A stretch of 64,000 nucleotides of DNA. Source: Mayamaea pseudoterrestris. Lineage: Eukaryota > Bacillariophyta > Bacillariophyceae > Sellaphorales > Sellaphoraceae. This document shows, piece after piece, positions 54,096-63,368 of this stretch. Made by a program: the position numbers and the translations under genes. Under the pieces are notes generated by a model, which was given only the letters and a program-made list of their open reading frames with translations, made no database searches and was not told the DNA's origin. The DNA lies in the NCBI GenBank assembly GCA_027923505.1, contig BROI01000002.1, positions 2,418,001 through 2,482,000 of the forward strand, read 5' to 3'. Each line of letters begins with the position of its first letter. Position 1 is the stretch's first letter.

Positions 54096-56299
54096 GACGA
54101 TAGCCCGTAAAGAGCCTTAACGATAATGACCACCTTGCCTTCAAGCTCTGGTCCAAACTCTGGTCCTGCAATAGCGTATACTTTTTCGTTAGTAAAAGCG
54201 TTCACGTAAGCATTAGCAACGTCGCCGCAAACTTGTCGAAGATTCGCCTTGTGAGCGATGACGTGGAGAAGCTTCACGCTGATGCCTTTTACCGTCGACG
54301 AGTATACGTTATGATCCAAAGCATCAATCAAATGGCCTCCAGCAACAAGCCTAGCTTTGCGCCGCATATCTTGTTTGACAGTAAAGATCATCATGAGCGT
54401 AGTCTTCTGATAGCAAGAGTCGGGTACGAAACCGGCGCCCTTGAAATCAAAGCACTCGAGCTCCGTCAACGATCCAACCTCGGCCTTGATAGCGTCTTGC
54501 CAATGCGTATCGCCGTTAGCTTCATCCAATCGAATAGCCTCTCGAACGTTCTTGGGTACTTGAACGCCGTACTTGAACTCTGGTTTAGCCGTGTACGTCT
54601 TCTTCTTCTTTCGATTCTGAGTCCGTCGAACAGCGTAAACTTCGTCGTTGTCGTCCAGATGAAAGTCATATAGTCTCGTCACTCGCCTCACGGCTCGATT
54701 CAAGTCTCTAATAACCTTTGTAGCCCACGAAAGCGTTCGATCGGTTGCTCTGGCTCGAGTTACGTTCTTGTCGAGGATGTACTGAGCCGTCATCCTTGGA
54801 TAATCTTCCTTCATGTCACGAAGCTCTTCCCAGGATTTCTGCTCCGTATTCCAAACGACTTGCAGTCGCAGTCGCCCTTCAGTCCATTCATGACCAAGGA
54901 TCGCTCGAACATGTGCGCCGCCAATGGATGGTTCGTTCTCGAGCGTGGAGGAATACGCGTTGTTAACTTCCTCCGCCATCTCGATTCCATCGTTCTCCAA
55001 TGGATTGAAGCCTGGCAAAAGCTCCTCTCGAGACCGGCTCCCATTGTTAGCAGTGCTTGGCGTTCGGTTCTCCTCGTCTTCCTCTTCGTCCGACTCGTTG
55101 ACCGTCTCGACCTCCACGTTGCGGTGGCTGCCGAGTCTATCCGAGGCTTCTGTTGAATCCAAATGGTCTTCCGCTGACTCGAACCTTACTCGCTTGTTCT
55201 GATTGCCTGTAGTAGCTGCGTCCGCTGCCCCCTGCTCCTCTGGAACGACGCCCCGTCGAAACTGAGGAGCACTTGCAACGCAGTCTTCATTATCTCCATG
55301 GTCGTCGTCAATTGATTCCACGCTCGAGTCGCTGTCAGAACCGGAGCGATCACGCTGAGCGTTGGTGTCGTTCCGCGACCGTTTGCGACGGTTTGGGCTG
55401 TCGACGTTTTTGCTCCTAGCAGACCCTCCTCCATCAAGCTGTCGTTCGAGTAAAAGATCAGTTTCTTTTATAGCAATTAAACTACAAACTTCCTCATCGT
55501 CGCGGCGTGGTTGGACCACGTTTCGAATGAGCTCGCGCCCCTTCTCCCAGACGCCTTCCGGGGTCGTCCAGATGCGATACGTAAACGCGTCGCCGTGATC
55601 CCAAGCAATCCCTACAAAACGTCCTGGAAGAAAGTTCTTGTGAGGAAAGCTTGCAGTCGGTTCATAGTACCAGACTGGTTGCCAGAAACTGAAGCGAAAG
55701 ACTGATATATCGGGAGTCATCCCATACATCCTTTCGTGTGGCGTGCGCCATTCGAGTTCCTTGCGCGCCGTGAAATTGAGGCAGTCGATAACAAAGAGCA
55801 AACAGTAGCACCAGAATACAAGAGGAGCTTGTGCCGCGCGCAGTACAAGTATGACTCGCTTCTTGACAAGATGGACTGCTCCTTCAGCTTGATTCTGCTG
55901 CTGGTTGTGAGGTACCGTATTCTTTTGTCGAACCGCAAGGTTGCGACTGGTCGCTGTCCACTTCTTCCCAATCTGCGTTTGAGCATTATCAGTGATAAGA
56001 ACGTTAGGAGCGCCAATGTACCTTATAAAATCCTGATAGGCGCCATGCGATTCAGATTCCTTGCGCATGCAACGCGCAAACAGAAACTTGCTTGTCACAG
56101 CGACAAAGATTTGGACACACATGTAACCTCGAATGGATTTTACTGTAGAGAAGAAAGTATCCGAATCCGTGCGTCCTTCAACACGCCTTGGATGCAAAGC
56201 AAGCAAGCGTTGTTTACGATGCTGTCGGGGACTCTCTCTATTCTCCATCTCGACGGGAGCTTGACAACTGCGTAGTCGCCTCCAAAGTCTTGGCAGCAA
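53921..56299 (-). pseudogene. Copia integrase and N-terminal reverse transcriptase
   Basis: An open frame of 792 codons. Integrase core: the first catalytic Asp in GRTDSDTFFSTV, the second in VLITDNAQTQIG, and the Glu in PHNQQQNQAEGAV, the D,D-35-E arrangement. It is followed by the copia GKGR-like region RTPHERMYGMTPD. A Ser/Asp/Glu-rich variable linker follows. RT begins near FKYGVQVPKNVREAIRLDEANGD and continues through QDMRRKARLVAGGHL and GDVANAYVNA to KALYGL, where the frame shifts near 54090. Upstream, the pre-integrase stretch KTLEATTQL lies in another frame and joins here near 56270. Confidence 0.87.
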
Positions 56300-56682
56300 C
56301 GAACTCAGGACAGTTTCCTAATCTGATTCGCCAGTCGGCCTTCTCTGGGATTGATTCTGCAGGCGCTCGCCTCGATGGTGTAAACTTGTGTCCGGATTCC
56401 AACCCGAACTTTCGCGGTATGAGCCACAGTACGTTTAACTCTGTTAGCTCCTTCTGTGTTGGCCTGCGTATGTAGAAGGAAAGAGTCTTTTCGTCGACGA
56501 AATCGAGTTTAAAAGTCGTTCCTTCTACCTCAATGAGTGACGCTCCGCCGTCGCGCTCAGCCTTGTCTTCAACCGTAACACCTGCCTCGCGTAGCATGTG
56601 TGAGTTGAATAGAGACTCAGTTTGAGCAGGCGACTCGTCCCACGCGGCGCTTCCAACTCCAAGAAGAATAGGTCCTTTGCTG
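56238..56682 (-). pseudogene. Copia post-protease/pre-integrase segment
   Basis: Reads SLFNSHMLREAGVTVEDKAE and later PTQKELTELNVLWL, the linker usually found between protease and integrase in this family, ending KTLEATTQL before a 1-nt shift into the integrase frame. The protease active-site Asp motif is not present; it would lie in the portion replaced by Nup54 sequence. The frame runs into the Nup54-derived insert at 56683. Confidence 0.75.
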
Positions 56683-57735
56683 CACAAATCAGAATAAGTT
56701 ATTCTAAATAAAAAACTGTTTACACGTAAACACACAGTCAGACACAAAACCCTTGCTCAGTACAATGATTGGCACACCATTCCTTGTCTTCTCGCCTTGT
56801 ATCAACGCAACGTTCGGGTTGCATTGAGCTGGTCTACACGCTTTTGAATCAATTTCAAATCATGGACGTCCTGCTTGACAGCACCATAGAGCTCTATCAA
56901 CTTTGCGGTGACCCTTCACCATGGGAAAGAGCTGCTCGCTGAAATTGCGCTGGTTGTTCGGCACCTGGACAACCATCGTCCTCCGCCACTACCTCCGGGC
57001 GGTGCAAGCTGCAAGTCTCGGTCAAGTTCTTGGTCGCCTGGTACAACTCGTGTACTTGTTGCTATGACAGCGCAATCTGCCGCGTCGCTTCAACTTCGTC
57101 GCGCTGCAAGGGTAAATTCAAGCAACGAGCGAGCTCCACCTTTTTCATGACTTTCAAAACTTTACCTTGAGCATTTCTTGTTTGCGTTGCTATTCGAGCC
57201 GCTGTTGCGTCTCGCGACCCGTCGAGCGAAGCGTATCTTGCGAAGCGGCAATGGTATCAAGCTGACTTGTTGCACTGGTTTGACAAATTTTTGCTGATAC
57301 GTCAAACGAGCTTGCAAGGCTTCCGCTCCAACAATCGGGATGGGCATGTAGTTCAAAAAGTCAGGATTGCGCACAAGCGCCTGGTTCCAATCGTGCTCGA
57401 AAATTGCGCGGGTCGGGGAGTGCGATTGGCCGAGGACGGCCATCCAACGCAATACCTTGCAACCACTCTGCTGACTGACTTCACGAGTCACTGGATTATA
57501 TAGAATGGCTGCAAATTTCGCAGATTCATCATCATTCGCTACTTCAGCTCCCGTGTAGGATCGTTGAATGCGATCAAATTTCTGGATGACGCGAGCTTCC
57601 TCTTGCCGCGCCGATGCTTCCAAGTGAGCCTGCATGGCAGCATGCGCAGGGAGTTGAGTAAATTGCTGCTGCGGCTGCTGATTATTCGCGCCGAACGCAT
57701 TTTGACCAAACAATCCTCCAGGTGCTGATGTTGGT
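56683..57735 (-). pseudogene. NUP54: Captured Nup54 3' fragment inside the copia element
   Basis: 1053 bp aligns along its length to 51103-52169 (1067 bp), that is, Nup54 from the LFGQNAFGAN region to the stop codon plus 124 bp downstream. It is in the element's sense orientation. At least ten small indels break the frame (for example a 5-bp loss in the 3' flank, GCACGG to GCGG, ATCTGTCC to ATCGTCC, GCATATATTCG to GCTATTCG), with few substitutions. The left junction is at CACAAATC (56683 versus 51103) and the right junction at GATGTTGGT (57735 versus 52169). It cannot encode a working nucleoporin. Confidence 0.95.
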
Positions 57736-57907
57736 CGCCAATGAGCTCAAGCTTGCGCCGAACCATCACAGGAGCTTGGGGTAAAGCCTCCGTAATGTCG
57801 AGGCGAGATACGATGCCAAGATCGTCTTTAGAGATGATTCCACCTGCTGCCAAAGCAGCAACGTACTCGTCCGTCAGACCAGCCAAAGCGATGACGATTG
57901 CCTCCAT
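57736..57907 (-). pseudogene. Copia gag N-terminal fragment
   Basis: Starts at ATG 57907, 53 bp after the 5' LTR, and encodes about 57 residues (MEAIVIALAGLTDEYVAALA, ISKDDLGIVSRLDITEALPQ). The frame then runs into Nup54 sequence in a frame that Nup54 does not use, so the fusion adds about 60 meaningless residues (122 in all). The rest of gag is missing. Confidence 0.75.
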
Positions 57908-57945
57908 GTTTATCTTTCTGGTTTCGTTTGTGACAGTGATACAGA

Positions 57946-57960
57946 TTACGTCTCATAAGC
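57946..57960 (-). promoter_or_regulatory. Candidate half-tRNA(Met) primer-binding site
   Basis: Next to the 5' LTR the plus strand reads CGTCTCATAAGC, matching a tRNA anticodon arm with C32, T33, anticodon CAT, A37, A38, G39, C40. The element strand is its complement. A 5' half of a tRNA-Met ending at position 40 would prime directly into the LTR. Confidence 0.5.
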
Positions 57961-58201
57961 TGATAAATAGCTGCTACTCTATCCTATAGACTGTAATGGC
58001 CCGTTAGCGCCCAGGACAGAAGATAGCAACAACCCGAGTCCTTTCGAACAACAAGTGGTCCTCCGTCCCGTATTTCTAGTTGAGTTACCGCTATACTAAA
58101 CTCGTCTCCGTCGACTAGTTAGTATCGCCTTCAGTGTACTCGGCCAGTACCGTTGCGTCAGTTGCAGCGTGTCACACTCTCCGGAAACCTAGTTTCTATC
58201 A
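57961..58201 (-). repeat. 5' LTR of the Nup54-carrying copia element
   Basis: 241 bp, same sequence as 52572-52812 base for base as far as can be read by eye. The flank is AGGG at 58202-58205. Confidence 0.95.
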
Positions 58202-58384
58202 AGGGTATGCGGCTCCAGCGGCAATCCCCATGTTGTGTGCGAAGATGCGGCTGTGCTCCGTGTCGCAGCAAGACGATATTTCATTCCCGCACAATCATGA
58301 CTGGAACTAACGCAACTGCAGGGACTGGTGAATTGCAAAAAAATTAGCAAACACAAATCGTTATGATAATTCTCCACCTTGCGC
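58202..58384. other. Intergenic, original upstream flank of Nup54
   Basis: Before the insertion this 183-bp stretch would have been about 98 bp upstream of Nup54. It also holds the 3' flank of the oxidase gene. No ORF or repeat of note. Confidence 0.5.
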
Positions 58385-59629
58385 TTAGTTTTTAAAGCGC
58401 TCAGGGTTGCAAAAGTCGAGTCGCCATTGCAGCATGTCTTTTCCTAGAGCGAAATCAGCCATCATCGCACCCAGAGCGGGCGCCATCTTGAAGCCATGAC
58501 CACAGCATGCGGACACTCCAAATATTCCTGAACTGGGACTTGCGACTAGAAAGTGACCGTCAGGCGTCATGGTATACAAACAGGGCTCCGTTGCCACGAA
58601 ATGCGGAACGGCGTGGCCAGTCCAAGCAACAGAATGTAAACCAAGCATTGTCGTGTGCTGCAGCTGTGCATACTCGTCGCGTGTGACCTCCAACGAGTGA
58701 GTACTTGGATCAGATATCTGCTCTGCATTACAATGCGTCCCAACCTTGATCCAATGTTTCATAGTGCCGGCTGTTGTATCGGCTGGTGTGCCGTAGATTG
58801 GTATCTGCCAATCAGGAGTCTCCATAAACCAAGCTGGCATCTTTTCAAGTGAGTAAGCCTTTTCATGTTGAGATGTGTCAATCCAGGCTTGAATTTGTCG
58901 AGTGACAGTCAAGTAAGGAGCCCACTGTGGTAACAGTTGGGATGTCCAAGCTCCTGCCGAGACAAGGATCGTATCCGCAACAATTTCTCTTTCCTCCTCC
59001 GGTTCTCCGCCGGTCACATCACAGCTGAATGGCTGTACTCGTATAGCCATTTTACCATCCGATCGCTTCCGCATGTTGGTAACAGCCGTGTTTCCGATCA
59101 TGGCAGCGTACCCGGACAATTGAGCATCAGCTTGCGCTGCCTGAATGACACGTTCCGGTCGCAGGATGCCAGCATTTGGTTCCAATAAGCCGACCATATC
59201 ATGCTCGGACCGAAACTGCGGAAATTTCGTAGCCAATTCCTCATTTTCCAGAAAGTTGACTGGTATATCGTGCTTGGCGGCAGCATGGGCCGATGCAGCT
59301 AAAAGCGGAGGGAGATCGGTTCGACACGCACTCCCTTTTGGTGCCATCAATAACATCCCACATTCATGCATCAGTTCTGTCTCTTGGTCCAAATCCTGCA
59401 ACTCGCGAAAGGCATTCAAGGAGAATTCTATCCAAGGCACATAATGAGGATGTTCAAAGTAAGCGCGTCGATAAATTCTTGTCATGCCATGCGACGAGCC
59501 GCGTGCATGTGCCCCGAGAGAAAATCGTTCAATGCCAAGCCATCGTCCTGGCGTCTTGGATAACGCACGCAAAGCGAACGACCCAACAGCACCTAACCCG
59601 ATGACTACAGCGTCGTAATGGTTGTTCAT
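58385..59629 (-). CDS. Monomeric sarcosine oxidase / N-methyltryptophan oxidase-like flavoenzyme
   Basis: 414 residues, single exon, close to the roughly 390 of the family. FAD-binding GxGxxG is at the N-terminus (VVIGLGAVGSFAL), then the family sequence GSSHGMTRIYRRAYFEHPHYV. The conserved GILRPERVIQAAQ and ILVSAGAWTSQLLP lie mid-protein. C350 in EPCLYTMTPDGHF corresponds to the Cys that holds FAD covalently, and CCGHGFKMAPALG (H378, K381) closes the site. These enzymes oxidise N-methyl amino acids or cyclic imino acids (sarcosine, pipecolate), releasing hydrogen peroxide. There is no clear targeting signal and no canonical C-terminal SKL. The substrate cannot be fixed from sequence. Confidence 0.9.
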   Translation of the reverse strand: MNNHYDAVVIGLGAVGSFALRALSKTPGRWLGIERFSLGAHARGSSHGMTRIYRRAYFEHPHYVPWIEFSLNAFRELQDLDQETELMHECGMLLMAPKGSACRTDLPPLLAASAHAAAKHDIPVNFLENEELATKFPQFRSEHDMVGLLEPNAGILRPERVIQAAQADAQLSGYAAMIGNTAVTNMRKRSDGKMAIRVQPFSCDVTGGEPEEEREIVADTILVSAGAWTSQLLPQWAPYLTVTRQIQAWIDTSQHEKAYSLEKMPAWFMETPDWQIPIYGTPADTTAGTMKHWIKVGTHCNAEQISDPSTHSLEVTRDEYAQLQHTTMLGLHSVAWTGHAVPHFVATEPCLYTMTPDGHFLVASPSSGIFGVSACCGHGFKMAPALGAMMADFALGKDMLQWRLDFCNPERFKN

Positions 59630-60027
59630 TGAATTTGGTTTTTGAACGGGCTTGGGGCTTGGCTGGTTACGTGGTTCGAGGTGCGACGTGCAATCTTCTA
59701 TCTTGGAATTAGGCGGATCCTCTTTGTCTGAAATTTTCCAGCTTTCCCTGGCAAATGACAGTTGTTCGCTGAAGTCGCCCGCAATGGTTGATGAGTTGCG
59801 CCTATGTCATGTTTCTTCGGACGATCAGAGGATATGGGAAGAGACCGGCACACCCTATTTTGCATGCCGGCTCGATATTCGATCGGCGATTCTACGAGTC
59901 GTACCGAGACCAACTTGCATTTAAACGTCACATTGTCTTTCCGGTTTTAACATGACAATGAGTGTGACGATCGCCAGCGTCCGACCTGCCACCATGACGG
60001 GACGACAAATTCAAGGCCTTCACAGTA
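59630..60027. other. Divergent intergenic region
   Basis: 398 bp between the oxidase (minus) and the lipin-like gene (plus). No tandem repeats or strong motifs; a 90-codon plus-strand frame here has no protein-like features. Confidence 0.55.
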
Positions 60028-61248
60028 ATGGACACTGAAGAGGACAACTACCCAAGCTCCTTTTGTTGCGCAGGTGCAACGATGGGTTCCAACGGAATTA
60101 GCAACACTACTCGATCGTCCTTACGCAGCCTTCTCAGAGTGCCAACTTCGTCAGCTTGCTTCGATGCTGGTACCCTTGCCAGCGGAACTGCTTTTGATCT
60201 GATCCTGGTACGATCCTCTACGACTGGTCAAACAGCATGCAGTGAACCAACATTCTGCTTTAAGCCCTTTGGTGGCACAGCTTCATCACTCGCTAGTAAC
60301 TTCAAAGTTCTACTGGAGGTTGAAATTCTCAACGAAACCATACACCCTCTCGCGCGCTATCGCAATAGAAGGCGAGTTGTCGAATTCCCGCTTGATAGAA
60401 ACATGAGAATACGTTTGCCAAGTGATCATGGGACAACTGCCAACGCAACCATGAGCGAGCGCGGAAACGAAGATGACGAGGGAACCGATGATTCTGCCTT
60501 AAACACGTTGGCTGATATTTTAAAATGTAGCTGCAGCCGCGGCCGGTACACTTTGCTTAACAATTTTGGAATTATTATTGCCGCAGCGTGCATGAATATT
60601 CATCTTTGGAGCGAGCAGGACCGGATTGCCGTCGTTGACATTGATGGAACCATTACCAAGTCGAACGTGCGCGGCGTGTACGATACAATCCTCACGCGAA
60701 CCTATCTTCACTGCCATGATGGAGTGTGCGAGCTTCTTTCCACGCTTCCCGATAGCGTTCGAGTCGTTTACTTGACCGCCCGACCCATGAGCTTGTCGGA
60801 TAAGACGCGCGCGTTCTTGTCGAGCGTCCGACAGGCGAACCATGGCTTGCCAATGGGCGCTTTGATTGGTTTTACCGGCAGCTTGATGCGAATGATGTTG
60901 ATGGAGCTACTCTACAAGTCAGCCAATGAGTTCAAGCTGGAGGCCCTACAGCGTTATGTAGTGGGACCGTTCCAAGCTCTGGGCGCCACTGTCAGATTCA
61001 GTGCCGCCTTTGGAAATACAACGATGGATATGGAAGCATACCATGCTGCTGGAATGGACCTTCACTCTATATATCTCATCGACAGTCAATCAAGGATTTT
61101 TTGTCTTGATGGCAAGGATCACAATACAAAGGTTGTAGTGGATAGAAATGAATTTTACCTCTTGGCGAGGGGTTCCAGTTTTCACGGCTACAGGGATCGA
61201 CGGCTATTGTCCCACATATCGGAGAGGATTAATATTGTCAACTTATAA
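60028..61248 (+). CDS. Lipin-like phosphatidate phosphatase (LNS2 domain)
   Basis: 406 residues, single exon. The C-terminal half is an LNS2/lipin HAD-type domain: catalytic DIDGT at 204-208 (AVVDIDGTITKSNVRG), the second motif VYLTARP near 248-253, and AAFGNTTMDMEAYHAAG near 326-342, equivalent to the FGNR-D-AY motif of lipins. The N-terminal part (FDLILVRS, SEPTFCFKPFGG, then a beta strand) resembles a diverged N-LIP domain. Lipins dephosphorylate phosphatidate to diacylglycerol with Mg2+, at ER or lipid-droplet surfaces, and feed triacylglycerol and membrane lipid synthesis. This protein is about half the length of animal lipins, mainly because the middle linker is short. Start ATG 60028 is the first in frame. 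Confidence 0.85.
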   Translation: MDTEEDNYPSSFCCAGATMGSNGISNTTRSSLRSLLRVPTSSACFDAGTLASGTAFDLILVRSSTTGQTACSEPTFCFKPFGGTASSLASNFKVLLEVEILNETIHPLARYRNRRRVVEFPLDRNMRIRLPSDHGTTANATMSERGNEDDEGTDDSALNTLADILKCSCSRGRYTLLNNFGIIIAAACMNIHLWSEQDRIAVVDIDGTITKSNVRGVYDTILTRTYLHCHDGVCELLSTLPDSVRVVYLTARPMSLSDKTRAFLSSVRQANHGLPMGALIGFTGSLMRMMLMELLYKSANEFKLEALQRYVVGPFQALGATVRFSAAFGNTTMDMEAYHAAGMDLHSIYLIDSQSRIFCLDGKDHNTKVVVDRNEFYLLARGSSFHGYRDRRLLSHISERINIVNL

Positions 61249-61671
61249 ACGATCGGTAACGTACCTACCAGTATTTGATGCGATCTTCGTCATATCTATT
61301 GGTATTCACTGCGACAGCATTGCAATATTATAGTAGGGAACTCATTATCAAAGTTCTTAAGCGTAACTACTCATTGCGAAGGTAGTAAGCACCACAAGCA
61401 AAGTATAAAGGCATACGTTTGCTCTGTTCGCTACTATATACCAAATGCAAGTATACATCACCTTGCTTTTCGGCATCATTGATGGAGTCCGGACGAAAGA
61501 TCCCGCGCAACCTATTCAAGACGCATCATCACGACACGCCATTGAGTCGCAGTACGACATGCATTTTTGCGGAGGGAGATGGAATCTTCCCATGCTCGTC
61601 ACAACCATGACCATCTCCACATACCACTAGTTTGTCGAAGTTGCTCGTCTCGCAAGGCCGGTAAATCGTAA
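61249..61671. other. Intergenic, no gene seen
   Basis: 423 bp between two plus-strand genes. Short frames only; no repeat or RNA gene recognised. Confidence 0.55.
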
Positions 61672-63265
61672 ATGTCAAACGACGATACCCTGGAACCGGC
61701 TTCTGTCATGTCTGATGAGGCATCCTCTGTGACCGCGTCGGTTTCGACGTCAGATGGCTCTCCACTGGACGGGGAATACCAATGTCTCATCGAAGGCATG
61801 GAAGACGATACTGAGATTCCTCTAGCTCCATCGGTGGAGCTCGAGCTTCAACGAACCATGTCAGAGTATAGAATCGATTATCAAAGCCGATTGAAAGATA
61901 GTAGTACTGCCTTGTATGGACAGCCCATGCCAGCCCATGAAGCTGAGAATCTCGTGCCAACAGGGGATGGCGGTTTGATTTGGTACGCAACAATTATACC
62001 AACCGAATTCTTTGAAGATGGGAAATTGCGGAAAGGGTTGAATCGCAGGGATTTTGACTTTGAGCACCAGGAGGTTAAGCCTCGTCGTCCTTCACTTCCA
62101 GTGACTTCGGCAGACTTTTTTGCGTCGCTTACCACCGTTGATGGACCGAATGGCAAAAGGTTCATCTTTTCGGGAGTATTAAACGGATGGCCAGCGCTGC
62201 GAAACTTTGAAGTCATGGCGATTGAAGAGAGACGGAGTGGCTCAACCTTGGTTCCTACGACTGTTGAACTCATGTCGGACCATATTCAAAGCATGCTATG
62301 GCGACGAGTCTGGGACACCACAGGACAAACTGGCCCTCCACGCCTTCCAAAGTCTCATGCTGTCTACAGAGCCAAGCTTCGCGGAGCTCCATGGACCAGT
62401 CAAGGATGGTCGAAAGAATCGCCGGGTCTGGCCTTTTGGTATGAGACGTATCCTAAGGAACGTCTTACATTTGGAACGGACATGGTGAAAATTCTTGGCG
62501 AAGAGAAGTGCACTCGCGTGCACATGGTTTCGCATCGCTACGCCGTCCAACGAGAGTCGCCAAGGGACCGTCTGACGTACCATTCCATTTGCTTCTTGGA
62601 ATGGGAGCACGGACAGTATGGGACTGTCGTCGAAAATGCTTACTTGAATGGGCTGGGTGGCTACAAGGGTTTATGCAACTGGTACGACGACAAGGATGAC
62701 CCAGGTCCGACGGGTATTTATAAGGCCATGCCAATGGAAATGATACAGCCATGGATGACGACCCGATCAGAGATTCGAATTATGGATGTCAAGTCAAAAA
62801 GTTTGCCTGAGTTGCAGGCATACATCGCTAGGTATACGGGGTGCACGAAACGTTTTGTGGATCCCCAGTACACGTTTTCGCACGATGTACGCCTTACATT
62901 CCGATCAAAGCGGCAGCTGTCTCAATACTTTATCAATTACATATCTCGAGACTCGACATACGCCGACCTTAAACGAAATTGTCAGACTTTCTCGGCGGAT
63001 CTCTGCGCCTTTTTGGCCGGCAAGCGTAACATTCCGCCTTTTCACCCAGTCAGCAGAATTGAGTACCAGCCAAAGATTCATTATTTTTTGTACGAGGTGA
63101 GCATATATTGCGCGTTTGCGCAAAAAAACCTTAAGTGATCTTAAAATAAAGGGCTCATACCAGCAACAATTTCATCACGCACAGTTTTCCATGTACCTAT
63201 CCCATGACGAGAAAAGGAAACGGAAGGAGCAGAGAGACCGACAGAAGTCGCGACTAAGTTTGTGA
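61672..63265 (+). CDS. Uncharacterised protein with possible LRAT/NlpC-type (permuted papain) domain
   Basis: Exons 61672-63096 and 63185-63265 (88-bp intron, GTGAGC...GCACAG) give 501 residues; the splice replaces a run-on tail with SMYLSHDEKRKRKEQRDRQK, a basic end. The N-terminus is Ser/Glu/Asp-rich. Residues about 290-470 contain YHSICFLEWEHG (H304), then VENAYLNGLGGYKGLCNWYDD, and RNCQTFSADLCAFLAGK (N436, C437). A His in a strand followed 100-odd residues later by an Asn-Cys-x-x-Phe at a helix start is the order of catalytic residues in the circularly permuted papain-like LRAT/NlpC group. I infer a thiol hydrolase or acyltransferase; the match is motif-level only. No targeting signal is seen. 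Confidence 0.7.
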
Positions 63266-63368
63266 CGCGTTCGTAAGCAGTATGTTTTTTACGAAGCGTT
63301 TACGAACTAATGCTGCAGCATTTACGTGCAACAACAGCGGCTTACAACCTTTGATAACAATTCAGCTT

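Larger units (their letters stand above)
52572..58201 (-). mobile_element. Ty1/copia element carrying a captured Nup54 fragment
   Basis: A 5630-bp element lies on the minus strand, bounded by two identical 241-bp LTRs and flanked by AGGG on both sides (52568-52571, 58202-58205) as a short apparent target duplication. In reading order it has the 5' LTR, a primer-binding site, the first 57 or so codons of gag, 1053 bp of Nup54-derived sequence, the region after the protease, integrase, reverse transcriptase, RNase H, a polypurine tract and the 3' LTR. Most of gag and the protease active site are missing, so it is non-autonomous. The integrase and RT frames are each interrupted by one apparent 1-nt shift. 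Confidence 0.9.

Noticed and set aside
54080-54100. Programmed ribosomal frameshift in copia pol
   Set aside because: It lies within the RT domain rather than at a gag-pol boundary, and no slippery heptamer with following structure was evident; decay or sequence error is simpler.
56683-57735. Second functional Nup54 gene
   Set aside because: It lacks the N-terminal FG region and start, has many frame-breaking indels, and lies between retroelement gag and pol within paired LTRs.
59652-59924. 90-codon plus-strand ORF upstream of the lipin-like gene
   Set aside because: No recognisable domain, lies in a divergent promoter region, and is not linked to the downstream frame.
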